A DNA stretch of 64,000 nucleotides from Rubrivivax sp. Lineage in GTDB: Bacteria; Pseudomonadota; Gammaproteobacteria; Burkholderiales; Burkholderiaceae_C. The position numbers and the translations under genes were made by a program. The stretch is taken from contig JAIYCR010000038.1 of the NCBI GenBank assembly GCA_027487905.1, positions 62,001 to 126,000 of the forward strand, written 5' to 3'. Below are positions 26,952-37,625 of this stretch, one piece after another (positions within the stretch are counted from its first letter, which is position 1; each line of letters begins with the position of its first letter). The notes below the pieces were generated by a model. The model was not told the origin of the DNA. It ran no database searches and saw only the letters and a program-made list of their open reading frames with translations.

Positions 26952-27356
26952 TCAGGCCAGCGCGCCGCTTTGGGTGTCGCCGCCACCCTCGGACAACCTG
27001 AGGCAATAGGCGATCAGGTCGTCCAGGTCGTTGCTCTTGTCGAAGACATGGTGCGCTCCCAGCGCCTTGCAGCGCTCACGCATGTCCGGCGTGGCGTAGT
27101 TGGTCAGCACCACCCGGCGCGCGCTCATGCCGGCCTGGGCGGCGGCCCGCAGCACGCCCAGCCCCGAGCCGGACTTGAGGAAGACGTCGATGATGACCAG
27201 GTCCACCCCGTCGCCCAGGCGCTCGAGGGCCAGCAGTGCGCTGGCTTCGTCGGGCGCGCTGCCCACCACCTCCACCGGCGCCGTCTCCTCCAGCGTCGCG
27301 GCCAGGTTGTCCAGGATGATCGCGCTGTCTTCGACGATGAAGGTCTTCACGGCCAT
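26952..27356 (-). CDS. single-domain response regulator
   Basis: A 134-residue receiver-only protein: TFIVEDSAIILDNL acidic pocket, phospho-Asp in LVIIDVFLKSGSG, Thr in VLTNYA, and Lys in VFDKSNDL. No DNA-binding domain. Convergent with the NarL-type gene (19 bases apart) and just downstream of the BON lipoprotein gene on the same strand, so it is likely part of the same stress-signalling group. Confidence 0.85.
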   Translation of the reverse strand: MAVKTFIVEDSAIILDNLAATLEETAPVEVVGSAPDEASALLALERLGDGVDLVIIDVFLKSGSGLGVLRAAAQAGMSARRVVLTNYATPDMRERCKALGAHHVFDKSNDLDDLIAYCLRLSEGGGDTQSGALA

Positions 27357-27432
27357 GTCCGCTGCCCAGGGGCGTGCGTTGCGCAGGCGGCCGCGCGCAC
27401 CACGCGCGCGACCGGGAGCTCGGCGTCGCGCT

Positions 27433-27888
27433 TCAGGGGCGCGGCTGCACGTTCAGCTCGTTGCGCACCTCGGTCACGCCATCCACGCCGCGCGCCAGCT
27501 CGGTGGCGCGGGTGCGCGCTTCGGTGTTCGGCGCGTTGCCCCGCAGCACCACCTGGTGGTTCACCGTGTCCACGTCGATGGCCAGCGCCTGCAGCTGCTC
27601 GTCGCGGGCCAGGCGCATCTTCACCTCGGTGGTGATGGCCATGTCGCGCGCCTTGGTGGCCACGTCGCCGGCCACCTCGCGGGTCTGCTGCCCCGCTTCG
27701 CGGGCGGCTTCGCGGGTGTTCGATGCGGCGCGTTCGGCGCCGCGCTCGGCCTGGCCGATGACGGCATCGGTGCGCTGGCCCGGCGTCTGCCCGTCGTCCG
27801 GACGGCTGCAGGCCGCCGCTGCTGCGGCCATCGCCATGACGACGGCAAGACGGGTGAATCGGGAGGCAAAGAGGTTTCGGTCGGTCAT
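27433..27888 (-). CDS. BON-domain lipoprotein
   Basis: A 151-residue protein with a lipoprotein signal (VVMAMAAAAAACS, Cys about 27), an Ala/Glu/Arg-rich helical middle, and one BON domain (DMAITTEVKMRLARDEQL to VTEVRNELNVQP). BON proteins such as OsmY bind phospholipid and are induced by osmotic stress. This one would sit in the periplasm or on the outer membrane. Confidence 0.87.
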   Translation of the reverse strand: MTDRNLFASRFTRLAVVMAMAAAAAACSRPDDGQTPGQRTDAVIGQAERGAERAASNTREAAREAGQQTREVAGDVATKARDMAITTEVKMRLARDEQLQALAIDVDTVNHQVVLRGNAPNTEARTRATELARGVDGVTEVRNELNVQPRP

Positions 27889-28052
27889 GTCGGTCTCCAG
27901 GTCGGGCCCCGATCGGGGCGATGACTGACCATAGGTCCGGCGGCCGGTGCGGGCGATCGGCCCGTGTCTCGATGCGCTGTCGGACAGCGCCCACAGCCGC
28001 GCCGGGCTGGACGGGGCACTGCCGCCGGATGCGAGCGCTGCGGCCGCGGTGA

Positions 28053-29630
<1,578 letters not shown>

Positions 29631-29793
29631 GTCTTGTCCTTGGGGATTCGGGCTCAACGAAGTTCCATTCGTTGGCCGGGGGGAATCGGGTGACGGGGCC
29701 CATCCTAAGGGCCGGCGCGGCGTCAGGGAGTGGACGGACGGAGGCTTTTCGGGCCTGTGGATTGCCTGATCGGGCTTCCCTTGACTTGCGTCC

Positions 29794-30159
29794 ATGACTA
29801 CCATGAATCACGGAAGCCTGCACGACGATGCGCTCGATGACGCGCTGGAGGATTTCGACACCCCATCCCGGGGCGGCTCGGTGCTCGGCCGCGTGGTCGG
29901 ACTGGTGGCCCTGGCCACGGTGCTGAGCTACGCCTGGCGAAGCGTGAGCGGCACCCGGCAGCGGCGAGTCGTCGCCCGCTCCGCGCCCCTGCCCGAACGC
30001 TTGCAGACCTGGGAGGGCGAAGGCGGTCGACCCGACCCCGAGCCGATCGCCGGCTCGGTCCACTCGAGCGCCGCCGGCCGAACCGTGAGCACTGCCGCGC
30101 CGGGCGCGACCACGGGCGTCACCACCGACGCCACCACCGGCGGCTCCGACACCCGCTGA
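29794..30159 (+). CDS. hypothetical single-pass membrane protein
   Basis: A 121-residue protein with an acidic N-terminus, one hydrophobic segment (GRVVGLVALATVLSYAW, about residues 31-48) followed by basic residues, and a Pro/Thr/Gly-rich tail. I recognise no family. It is divergent from the sigma-54 regulator gene (163 bases between), which could regulate it. An alternative start at 29803 would remove three residues. Confidence 0.55.
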   Translation: MTTMNHGSLHDDALDDALEDFDTPSRGGSVLGRVVGLVALATVLSYAWRSVSGTRQRRVVARSAPLPERLQTWEGEGGRPDPEPIAGSVHSSAAGRTVSTAAPGATTGVTTDATTGGSDTR

Positions 30160-30263
30160 ATCCGCCGCCGGCGGGCGGACCTGCGCGGCCGCCAGCCTTT
30201 CAGTGGGCCGGGCATCCGGCGCAGCACCGGATGGCATCGGCCCGGCCCGGTGGCGCCGGGGCT

Positions 30264-32804
30264 TCACAGCTGTCCCTCCAATTCCACCCATTCAGCCAGC
30301 CATTCAGCCAGCCGACCGGCCAGCTCAGGCCAGTGCAGGCCCCTAAGCCCTCGCCGCGCTCGGCGACGCCGGAGCACGGCGTGGGCAGGCGACTCGGCCA
30401 TGGCCGCCTCGCAGGCTCTGAGCACCTCGGCCACCTCGCCGGCGTCCACCACCCCGGCAGCCCGCCAGCGCTGCAGCGAAGCCGACACCGGCGCCACCAC
30501 GGCCAGCCCCGCCGCCAGCGCTTCGAGCACGCCGCAGGGAACCGCACCCCGATCGGCCCGCGGGCCCTGGCGCAGCCACACGGCCACACGCCAACCCCGC
30601 ATCAACACCGGCACGACCTGCGCGGGCACATCGCCCAGCCAGTGCAGGTTGTCCCGCCGCGGCAAGCGGTCGTGCAGACCGGGCTGCACCGGACCCACCA
30701 GATGCCATTGCCAATGTGGCCGCGCGTCCGCCAGTGCGGCCAGGCGGGTCAGGTCCAGCCGGTCGTCGATGGCGCCCACGAAGCCCAGCTGCGTCACCGT
30801 CCGCGGATCGCCCGCGTGCGGCCCCACCAGCGAACGCGCCTCCTCCAGGGCCCAGTCGGCGCGCAGCGCTCGCGCGGGCTTGAACCGCCGTCGATCCACG
30901 CCATTGGGCAGCACCAGCGCGCTCGTCCTGAACCGGTCGGAGTGCCGTGCGGCCAGCTCGGCGCTGCCGAACACCACCCGGGCGGCGCGGCCCATCAGCG
31001 CCTTTTCGTGTTCGGCCCGTTCGCGTCCGGCCTGTTCGCGCCCGGCCTCCTTGTGTCCGGCTTGTTCGTGCAAAGTCTGTCCACCTTCGGCCCAGCCGGG
31101 TACCGCCGCGGCCGGCGACAGGTCGGTCGCGCAGTCGTAGACCAGAGGCCCGAGCTCGAGCGCGTCGGCCAGCGGGCGCAGCGACGGGCACGCCACCCAG
31201 ACCGCGCGCGGCTGCAGCGCCTGGGCGACCAGCCACCGGCGAATCGCAGGCGCCGGGTTCTGCGTGCCGCGCGGCATCAGCAGGTCCAGGTTGGGGCCGC
31301 CGGCCACCCAGGTCAGGCCGTGGTCGTGGTGGGTGCCCGGGTGTGGGTGCGGGTGCCGGCTGTCGCCCGGTGGTGGACCTTCCGGCGCGACCGCTGGGGC
31401 CGGGTCCACCACCACCACCCGCCAATGCGGACGGATGCGCGCGAAGGCCTGCATCAGCTGGCGCAGCCTTCCAGGCCGGCCCTGCCAGGGTCGGTGCGAC
31501 AGCACCAGCAGCAGCTCGGTGCAGCCGCACCCATGCCGCCGCCAGTCGCGCAAGGCCGCCAGGCTGTCCGGCTCGCCGTGGCGGGCCAGGGGGCGCGTTC
31601 CGGCGGCAGCCCGCGGGGCGGCGCCGGGCACTGTGGGCGGATCCACATGCCACAGCCCGCTCTTGTGCCATCGGCCCGGCTCGTTCCAGTCGGGCCGGTC
31701 CACCAGGGGATAGATGCACAGTCCGTGCACGGCCACCCCGTGCGTGCGTGCACGGCGCAGCTCACCGGCCATCTCGTGCAGCCAATCGGCCCGTCCGCGA
31801 CCGACATGGCTGGTCTCGGCGACGATGAGCGGGCGCCGGTAGCGCGTCCAGGCGTCGTGCAGCAGCGCGGACATCGGTCTGCGCCGGGGGTCCCGGGCGG
31901 CCCACTCCAGCCGGCGCTCGGTGTGCAGCTCCCACTGGCTGCTGTGGTAGTGGTTCACGCCCAGCAGGTCCAGGCACTGCGGCGAGCCGCCCAGATCGGG
32001 CTCCAGCCGCCCGGCGATCAGGTCCCAGGCCTGCCATTGCCAGGACCGCACCAGCTCGGCCTGCGCGGCAAGGTCCTCGCGGCCCCTGGGCGGCTCGACA
32101 TGGACGAGCGGCTCCACATGCAGGAAGCGGCAGCGCGGGTCGACCGAGCGCATCGCCTTCAGGGCCGCCAGCGAAGCCCGGGCCAGCCGCCGCTTGATCT
32201 CATAGCCGCTGATGCGCGAATCGTCCGCCGCCTGGCGCTCCTCGCCCGGGGTCACCGGCGCCGGGCCGTCCGGTGGCGCGAGGTGTCCGGGCTGTGACGC
32301 AGCCCAGGCCAGGAAGCCGATCTCGTTGACCGGGGTGTAGACCGGGGGCCGGTCGGTGTGCAGGGGTGCGAGCTGGCGCGCCACTTCGGCACCGAAACGG
32401 GCCAGCCGCCCGATCATCCGGTCGTCCCGCAGCGACACCCCGGTGGGCACGCCATAGTGCATCACCGTCCACAGCACCTGCAGCCCGTGGCGGCGTGCAC
32501 TGTGGGCAATGCGCAGCGCACGGCTGAGGTCGATGCGGCCGTCGGCGTCTTCGCACACCCGCCAGCCGATGCTCTCGCGCACGCACTGCAGCCCGGCGGC
32601 GGCGGCGCGGCGGTGGTCTTCGTCCAGTCGATCGAGGTGGCCGCTGGAGGCAGCCATGTCCAGCGGGTCGCCGCGGGCGTTGACATGGTCGGCGCCCTCG
32701 AAGCCCCCCATCCAGAAGCCCTGGAACAGGCCGGTGGCATCGGCCAGGGACGGTGTCGCCCCGACTGCCCCGACCGCACCGCCCCCACCGTCGGCCTGCC
32801 TCAT
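30264..32804 (-). CDS. fusion of clan GH-A glycoside hydrolase and GT-B glycosyltransferase
   Basis: An 846-residue protein. Residues about 25-385 form a TIM-barrel hydrolase of the GH1/GH5-like type: acid-base Glu 161 in YTPVNEIGF, nucleophile Glu 330 in LIVAETSH, and LLGVNHYHSS between. From about 400 a GT-B transferase follows: DGLxWVAGG-like strand, VYDCATDLSP, VVFGSAELAARHSDRF, VLPNGVDRRRF, GFVGAIDDRLDL and the donor-side GVLEALAAGLAVV, which recalls TuaH/GT4-type enzymes. A charged repeat (AGREQAGRERAEHEK) sits in the linker of the transferase half. The hydrolase half alone resembles beta-glucosidase-type proteins, so the fusion could trim and rebuild the same glycan. ATGA overlap with the HldE-like kinase gene. 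Confidence 0.82.
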   Translation of the reverse strand: MRQADGGGGAVGAVGATPSLADATGLFQGFWMGGFEGADHVNARGDPLDMAASSGHLDRLDEDHRRAAAAGLQCVRESIGWRVCEDADGRIDLSRALRIAHSARRHGLQVLWTVMHYGVPTGVSLRDDRMIGRLARFGAEVARQLAPLHTDRPPVYTPVNEIGFLAWAASQPGHLAPPDGPAPVTPGEERQAADDSRISGYEIKRRLARASLAALKAMRSVDPRCRFLHVEPLVHVEPPRGREDLAAQAELVRSWQWQAWDLIAGRLEPDLGGSPQCLDLLGVNHYHSSQWELHTERRLEWAARDPRRRPMSALLHDAWTRYRRPLIVAETSHVGRGRADWLHEMAGELRRARTHGVAVHGLCIYPLVDRPDWNEPGRWHKSGLWHVDPPTVPGAAPRAAAGTRPLARHGEPDSLAALRDWRRHGCGCTELLLVLSHRPWQGRPGRLRQLMQAFARIRPHWRVVVVDPAPAVAPEGPPPGDSRHPHPHPGTHHDHGLTWVAGGPNLDLLMPRGTQNPAPAIRRWLVAQALQPRAVWVACPSLRPLADALELGPLVYDCATDLSPAAAVPGWAEGGQTLHEQAGHKEAGREQAGRERAEHEKALMGRAARVVFGSAELAARHSDRFRTSALVLPNGVDRRRFKPARALRADWALEEARSLVGPHAGDPRTVTQLGFVGAIDDRLDLTRLAALADARPHWQWHLVGPVQPGLHDRLPRRDNLHWLGDVPAQVVPVLMRGWRVAVWLRQGPRADRGAVPCGVLEALAAGLAVVAPVSASLQRWRAAGVVDAGEVAEVLRACEAAMAESPAHAVLRRRRARRGLRGLHWPELAGRLAEWLAEWVELEGQL

Positions 32805-33835
32805 GCGTGCGCGGCCCCAGCGGCATCGAAGGGCTGGGGCTGAAGATCATGCAGCCCGACGGTGGAGGTGCCGAATCGGGTGACCGCACGGGTCGCCGCC
32901 CGGTTGGCCTGATGCACCGCATCGTCCACCGTGGCACCACCGGCCAGCGCGCCCGCCAGCGCGGCCAGTGCGGTGTCGGACACGCCGCTTCGGTCGTAGA
33001 GCTCCTGCACCTGCGCGGCCACATGCAAGGGTGGACGCCCCGCCGAGTACAGGGCCATGCCCCGCTCGCCGCGGGTGACCAGCAGGTGCTCGATCTGCAG
33101 CACCGAGCGCAGGCGTTCCAGCCGCGCATCGAAGTCGGCCGGGTCGAGGCTTTCGCCGGTGAGCCGCCGCGCCTGCGGCTCGTTGGGCTTGAGCAGCCAG
33201 GCGCCTCGGTAGCGAACCCAGTCCTCGCCGCGCGGATCCACCAGCACGCGGGCACCCAGCGCCGCGGCGCGCCGGATGATGGCCGGGCAGTCCTGCAGGG
33301 CCCCCTTGGCATAGTCGGACAGCACCACCCAACGCGCAGCGGGCAGCCGTTCGATCACGGTGTCCAGCAGCAGCCGGGCGAGCTCGGGGGGTACCGGCTG
33401 CTCGACATCCACCCGCAGCAGCTGCTGGTTGCGGCTGACCGCCCTCACCTTCTGCGTGGTGCCGTAGGCGGCACTGCGCAGCGCGGCGAGCGCCACGCCG
33501 GCCTGTTCGACCAGCGCGGCCAGGGTGTTGGAGGCCTCGTCCTCGCCCATCACGGTGACCAGCGACGTTCGACAGCCCAGAGCGGCCAGGTTGACCGCCA
33601 CATTGGCCGCCCCGCCCGGTCGGTGCGATTCGCGCTGCAGCTGCAGCACGGGAACCGGCGCTTCGGGCGAAATGCGCTCCACCGTGCCGTCCCAGTACCG
33701 GTCCAGCATGCAGTCGCCGGCCACCAGCACCGCCGCCTCGGGCGCCAGTGCAGGCGCAGGCGCTGAAGCGCCGGCACGGGCGCCGGCATGGGCACCGGCC
33801 GCACCACTGAGAACCCGGGGCAAGGTCGCATTCAC
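32801..33835 (-). CDS. PfkB carbohydrate kinase, HldE/RfaE heptose-7-phosphate kinase domain
   Basis: A 344-residue ribokinase-fold enzyme: GDCMLDRYWDGTVERISPEAPVPVL at the N-terminus is the RfaE signature region (core GDCMLDRYW), with ESHRPGGAANVAVNLAALG and LKPNEPQARRL. It matches the kinase half of HldE, which makes D,D-heptose 1,7-bisphosphate, the substrate of GmhB. The anion-hole motif is DRSGVSDTALA, where the family has D-x-x-GAGD; the catalytic Asp remains but Gly-to-Ser replaces a conserved residue. It lacks the second, nucleotidyltransferase half of HldE. Confidence 0.85.
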   Translation of the reverse strand: MNATLPRVLSGAAGAHAGARAGASAPAPALAPEAAVLVAGDCMLDRYWDGTVERISPEAPVPVLQLQRESHRPGGAANVAVNLAALGCRTSLVTVMGEDEASNTLAALVEQAGVALAALRSAAYGTTQKVRAVSRNQQLLRVDVEQPVPPELARLLLDTVIERLPAARWVVLSDYAKGALQDCPAIIRRAAALGARVLVDPRGEDWVRYRGAWLLKPNEPQARRLTGESLDPADFDARLERLRSVLQIEHLLVTRGERGMALYSAGRPPLHVAAQVQELYDRSGVSDTALAALAGALAGGATVDDAVHQANRAATRAVTRFGTSTVGLHDLQPQPFDAAGAAHA

Positions 33836-33847
33836 CGGGCTTGCCGC

Positions 33848-34162
33848 TCAGGCCCGCGGGCCGTGGCGAGCGGCGCGGCGGGCCGGCCGGTGCAGCCAGC
33901 CACGGCCGGCGCCATCAGGCACCGCCGAAGGATCCACCGCCGGCTGCGGACGGTGCGCAGGCGGCAGGCGGATCACATCCGCAGGCGCCACGCCGGGCAG
34001 TTCGGGCGGCCGCTCGTCTGGCAGCGGCGGCCTGGGCGGTGGGATGGTGTCAGGAGGAAGCGGTGGAACGTCCGGCAGCCCCGGGCCCAGGCGCAGCGCC
34101 GGCAAGCCCTCGGGCGCCAGCTGCCCGCCGAGCGGACGGGTGTTCGTGTTCAGTGCAGGCAT
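33848..34162 (-). CDS. Pro-rich hypothetical protein
   Basis: A 104-residue protein, about one quarter proline, with repeats such as LPPDTIPPPRPPLPDERPP and a basic end. No domain or membrane segment is seen. A start at ATG 34162 has GGAG six bases in front. It lies 12 bases before the HldE-like gene in the same operon. It could be a disordered cell-envelope or scaffold protein, or a chance open frame in GC-rich DNA. Confidence 0.5.
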   Translation of the reverse strand: MPALNTNTRPLGGQLAPEGLPALRLGPGLPDVPPLPPDTIPPPRPPLPDERPPELPGVAPADVIRLPPAHRPQPAVDPSAVPDGAGRGWLHRPARRAARHGPRA

Positions 34163-34281
34163 CGGATCTCCGGCAAGCCCGCCGGATGGCGGGGATGGGC
34201 CCCGGGCGGGGGGCGTTCGGTGCACAGGGCAAGCGGCATGCCGGCTGCAGCAGGCTCGGTCCGCGGCGTCACCGTGCAGCT

Positions 34282-35070
34282 TCAAGGGCCGCGGCGATGC
34301 CGCTCGGCGGCCCGCTCTGCCGCCCGCTCAGCGCCCGACAGGCGGGCCAGGTCGAGCATTTCCTCCACCAGGCCGAGCAGCTGTCGGGACGCCTGCTCGA
34401 TCTGCTGGGCCCAGTGCAGCGCCCGCGTCTCGGCCAGCATCGGCTCGAGCTGCAGGAGCTGTGAAAAGCCCAGCACCGCATTGAGGGGCGTGCGCATCTC
34501 GTGGCTGGCCCGGGTGATCAGCCCTTGCCGGCGCTGAAGGGCCTGCTCGTCGAACTGCAGGCCAGGGCGTCGCGCCGCCAGCAGCGCCTCGGCCACGTCG
34601 GCCAGCCCGCGCAGGGCCTGGCGAGACGCTGGGTCCAGCGCCTCGCGGTCGCGCACATCGGCCACGCACAGCCATCCGAGCAGCTGACGCTCCATGCGCA
34701 CGGGCTCGCTGGCGATGTAGCGCCAGGGGACGCGGTCCTCCAAGGGGTCGGCCAGCCCCACGGCGAACGGGCGCCGCGGCGCATGCCAGTCGAACGGTGC
34801 GTCCAGCGCGGCGTCGGTCTCCCGCAGCGGTGCCGCCGCGCTCACGCCGCCGGCGGAGGGCAGACCGTGCTGCGACTTGAACCAGCGCCGCGCCCCGTCG
34901 GAGAAGCTCAGTGCCGCCGCCGGGCATCCGGTGGCGAGCGCGGCGGCCCGGGTGAGGCCGTCGAAGGCGCGTTCGGGGCCGGTGTCCAGCACCCCCAGCG
35001 TGGCCAGCAGCGCTCGCTTGAGCTCCTCGCTTTCCGATCGGAGGGGGTAGGCGGATTGGCGCATGTCCAT
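34282..35070 (-). CDS. GAF-domain histidine-kinase-like protein without ATPase domain
   Basis: A 262-residue protein: a GAF-like sensor (about 10-165; ATGCPAAALSFSDGARRWF, then LLGWLCVADVRDREAL) and a HisKA dimerisation/phospho-acceptor helix pair, ASHEMRTPLNAVLGFSQLL near residue 192 and the second helix LLGLVEEMLDLARL. Then it ends; there is no N, G1, F or G2 box and the downstream DNA encodes the Pro-rich protein, so the catalytic domain is truly absent. It could dimerise with or be phosphorylated by another kinase. It is divergent from glf (44 bases). Confidence 0.85.
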   Translation of the reverse strand: MDMRQSAYPLRSESEELKRALLATLGVLDTGPERAFDGLTRAAALATGCPAAALSFSDGARRWFKSQHGLPSAGGVSAAAPLRETDAALDAPFDWHAPRRPFAVGLADPLEDRVPWRYIASEPVRMERQLLGWLCVADVRDREALDPASRQALRGLADVAEALLAARRPGLQFDEQALQRRQGLITRASHEMRTPLNAVLGFSQLLQLEPMLAETRALHWAQQIEQASRQLLGLVEEMLDLARLSGAERAAERAAERHRRGP

Positions 35071-35114
35071 GCCGCGCAGCGGGCAAGGGGCATGCCGCTT
35101 GCCGTGCGGTCGCC

Positions 35115-36260
35115 ATGCACGCCTACCGAAGCCTCTTTCCCGCGCCGGCCACCGAAGCCGCCTATGACACCCTCATCGTGGGCGCCGGTTTCGCCGGCTG
35201 CGTGATGGCCGAACGGCTGGCCTCGCAGGCGGGGCAGCGCGTGCTGCTGGTCGACAAGCGGCGACACGTCGGCGGCAACGCCTTCGACTGCCACGACGAT
35301 GCGGGCGTGCTGGTGCACCCCTACGGGCCGCACATCTTCCACACCAACTCGGCCGAGGTGTTCGGCTACCTGTCGCAGTTCACCCGCTGGCGCCCCTATC
35401 AGCACCGGGTGCTGGCCAGCGTGGACGGGCAGTTGCTGCCCATGCCGATCAACCTGGACACGGTGAACCGCCTCTACGGGCTGTCACTCACCGCTTTCGA
35501 GCTGGACGCCTTCTTCGCCCGGGTGGCCGAACCGGTGGACCGCTCGCGCACCTCGGAGGACGTGGTCGTCTCGCGCATCGGGCGCGACCTCTACGAGAAG
35601 TTCTTCCGGGGCTACACCCGCAAGCAGTGGGGCCTGGACCCCTCGGAGCTGGACGCGAGCGTGACCGCCCGCGTGCCCACCCGCACAACCCGGGACGACC
35701 GGTATTTCACCGACACCTACCAGGCCATGCCGCTGCTGGGCTACACCCGCATGTTCGAGGCGATGCTCGCGCAGCCGAACATCCACGTGATGCTCAACAC
35801 CGACTACCGCGACGTGGTGCACCGCATCGGCTGGAAGCACATGGTCTACACCGGCCCCATCGACAGCTTCTTCGACCACCGGCACGGACGGCTGCCCTAC
35901 CGCAGCCTGCAGTTCGAGCATGTGACGGTGCACCCCCCGGCGGGCGGCCATGTGCAGCCGGTGGGCACGGTGAACCACCCGAATGACCACCTCTACACCC
36001 GCGTCACCGAGTTCAAGCATCTCACCGGTCAGCAGCACGCGCTGAGCTCGCTGGTGTACGAATACCCCCAGGCCGAGGGCGACCCCTACTACCCCATTCC
36101 CCGGCCGGAGAACCACGCCCTCTTCAAGCGTTACGAGGCCGAGGCCGAACAGCTCTCGGACGTGACCTTCATCGGGCGGCTGGCCAGCTATCGCTACTAC
36201 AACATGGACCAGGTGGTGGGCCAGGCGCTGGCCACCTTCAAGCGGATGCTGCCGGCTTGA
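35115..36260 (+). CDS. glf: UDP-galactopyranose mutase
   Basis: A 381-residue FAD enzyme that interconverts UDP-galactopyranose and UDP-galactofuranose in the cytoplasm. FAD motif TLIVGAGFAGCVMAERLA, the GGNAFD and YGPHIFHTNSAEV signatures, FRGYTRKQWGLDPSEL, and the C-terminal FIGRLASYRYYNMDQVV are all typical. Length fits the bacterial family. The product supplies galactofuranose to surface polysaccharides. The last 23 bases overlap the end of the convergent hydrolase gene. Confidence 0.96.
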   Translation: MHAYRSLFPAPATEAAYDTLIVGAGFAGCVMAERLASQAGQRVLLVDKRRHVGGNAFDCHDDAGVLVHPYGPHIFHTNSAEVFGYLSQFTRWRPYQHRVLASVDGQLLPMPINLDTVNRLYGLSLTAFELDAFFARVAEPVDRSRTSEDVVVSRIGRDLYEKFFRGYTRKQWGLDPSELDASVTARVPTRTTRDDRYFTDTYQAMPLLGYTRMFEAMLAQPNIHVMLNTDYRDVVHRIGWKHMVYTGPIDSFFDHRHGRLPYRSLQFEHVTVHPPAGGHVQPVGTVNHPNDHLYTRVTEFKHLTGQQHALSSLVYEYPQAEGDPYYPIPRPENHALFKRYEAEAEQLSDVTFIGRLASYRYYNMDQVVGQALATFKRMLPA

Positions 36261-37518
36261 GCGATGCGGTGGGGGTGGGCCTGTGGTTGCAGGGTCCGGT
36301 GCCGGTGCCGGGGTCGGTTTCGGTTTCGGTTTCGGTGCAGGTTCCAGTTCCGTCGCCCTCGGCCAGCGCCTGACGCAGCCGTGCGTAGACGCGGGCGTCG
36401 CTGAGCAGGTCCAGGTGGTGCAGCCGCAACCCGACCCACTGACGTGCCGGGCTGATGGGCAAGGCCCGGCTCGCATCGGCATGGTGGCCCAGGGCGCTGG
36501 CGACGGAAACAAGCCCGTCACCGCTCAGGCGACCTGCGATGCCGCCGGGCTTGCGCGAGGCCGAGCCGGCCAGCGCGTGCAGGCGCAGGCCCGGCGGCCA
36601 GCGCAGAGCCTGCGCCGGATCGAAGAGCCGCCCGTCGCGCAGATCGGTGATGCCCGCGCTGCGCAGGCGGCCCAGTCGCGCCAGTGGCGCTGCGTAGGGC
36701 GCCAGGCCCAGCAGCTCGTCCACCACCGACCCGATGCGCTCGAGCGCCGCGCCGTGGTGGGGGGTGCCCAGGAAGACGAGGTCGCTCAGACGCGAGGGCC
36801 AGGCCATCCCGGCGCGGACCGCCTGGTGAACGGCGCTGCGGGCCACCAGGCCGCCCATGCTGAAGCCCACGATGACCAGGCGCGCAGGCGGGGTGCCAGA
36901 GGCCATCAGCGACGCTTCGAGGGCCTGCGCGAGCCGCTCGCCGTTGCGATGGATGGGCAGCCCCGTGTTGTAGCGCGCGAGCACCGCGCACAGCCCGAGA
37001 TCGCGCTCCAGGGCCTGGCCGTGGTGGTGCCCTGCGCGCTGCCACTGCGCATCATTCATGCACAGGCCGTGCACCAGCACCAGCACCTCGGGTCCGAGCT
37101 GGGTGCCGCGGGTCAGCACGAAGGGCTGCGCGAGCGGGTTGTGGTCGGCGTCCAGCCGGTCGCCGACCAGCCCGTTCAGGGCCGCCACCACCGCATCGCG
37201 CCGTGGCGATGCCGGGGCCGCCCTGTCCGAAGGTTCGCCATGTCCAGCGGTCGCTGGCCGGCTTTGCAGGCCCTCGGCGGCACCGATCAGGGACTCCAGC
37301 GTGCGACCCACGCCGCGCTGCAGCGCCCGCACGCTTCGGTAGACGGCCCCCGTCAGGCCTCCGGCTCGGTCCTGCGGCCGGGGCGTGGCCAGGCCCGGCG
37401 GGCGCAGCACACGCCCGTGGACCGCCTCGACCAGGTCGGTCAGCCCGGTGGTGGCGTCGGTGGCCAGGCGCACCGCGCCGCGCAGGTCGGACAGTCGCTG
37501 TCGGCGGCTTGGGTTCAT
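36238..37518 (-). CDS. alpha/beta hydrolase, lipase/PGAP1-like
   Basis: A 426-residue alpha/beta hydrolase with oxyanion-side VLVHGLCMNDAQW and nucleophile elbow VGFSMGGLVARSA, then FLGTPHHGAALERIG. Asp and His of the triad probably lie in SGDGLVSVASALG and RLHHLDLLSD. The first 110 residues resemble a phasin-like helical stretch. The C-terminus ends in a repeat TETETETDPGTGTG from hexamers, likely disordered. The substrate is unknown; an esterase or lipase of the cytoplasm is likely. Confidence 0.8.
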   Translation of the reverse strand: MNPSRRQRLSDLRGAVRLATDATTGLTDLVEAVHGRVLRPPGLATPRPQDRAGGLTGAVYRSVRALQRGVGRTLESLIGAAEGLQSRPATAGHGEPSDRAAPASPRRDAVVAALNGLVGDRLDADHNPLAQPFVLTRGTQLGPEVLVLVHGLCMNDAQWQRAGHHHGQALERDLGLCAVLARYNTGLPIHRNGERLAQALEASLMASGTPPARLVIVGFSMGGLVARSAVHQAVRAGMAWPSRLSDLVFLGTPHHGAALERIGSVVDELLGLAPYAAPLARLGRLRSAGITDLRDGRLFDPAQALRWPPGLRLHALAGSASRKPGGIAGRLSGDGLVSVASALGHHADASRALPISPARQWVGLRLHHLDLLSDARVYARLRQALAEGDGTGTCTETETETDPGTGTGPCNHRPTPTASLKPAASA

Positions 37519-37625
37519 CGGCGCAGCGTAGCGCGGATGTTGCGCACGGGCCCCCCTGGCGCGCAGATCGCGCCCCGGGGCGCCCCGGTATCGGGCGGTG
37601 CACCGCGCGGCGCTATGCTCGTTCG

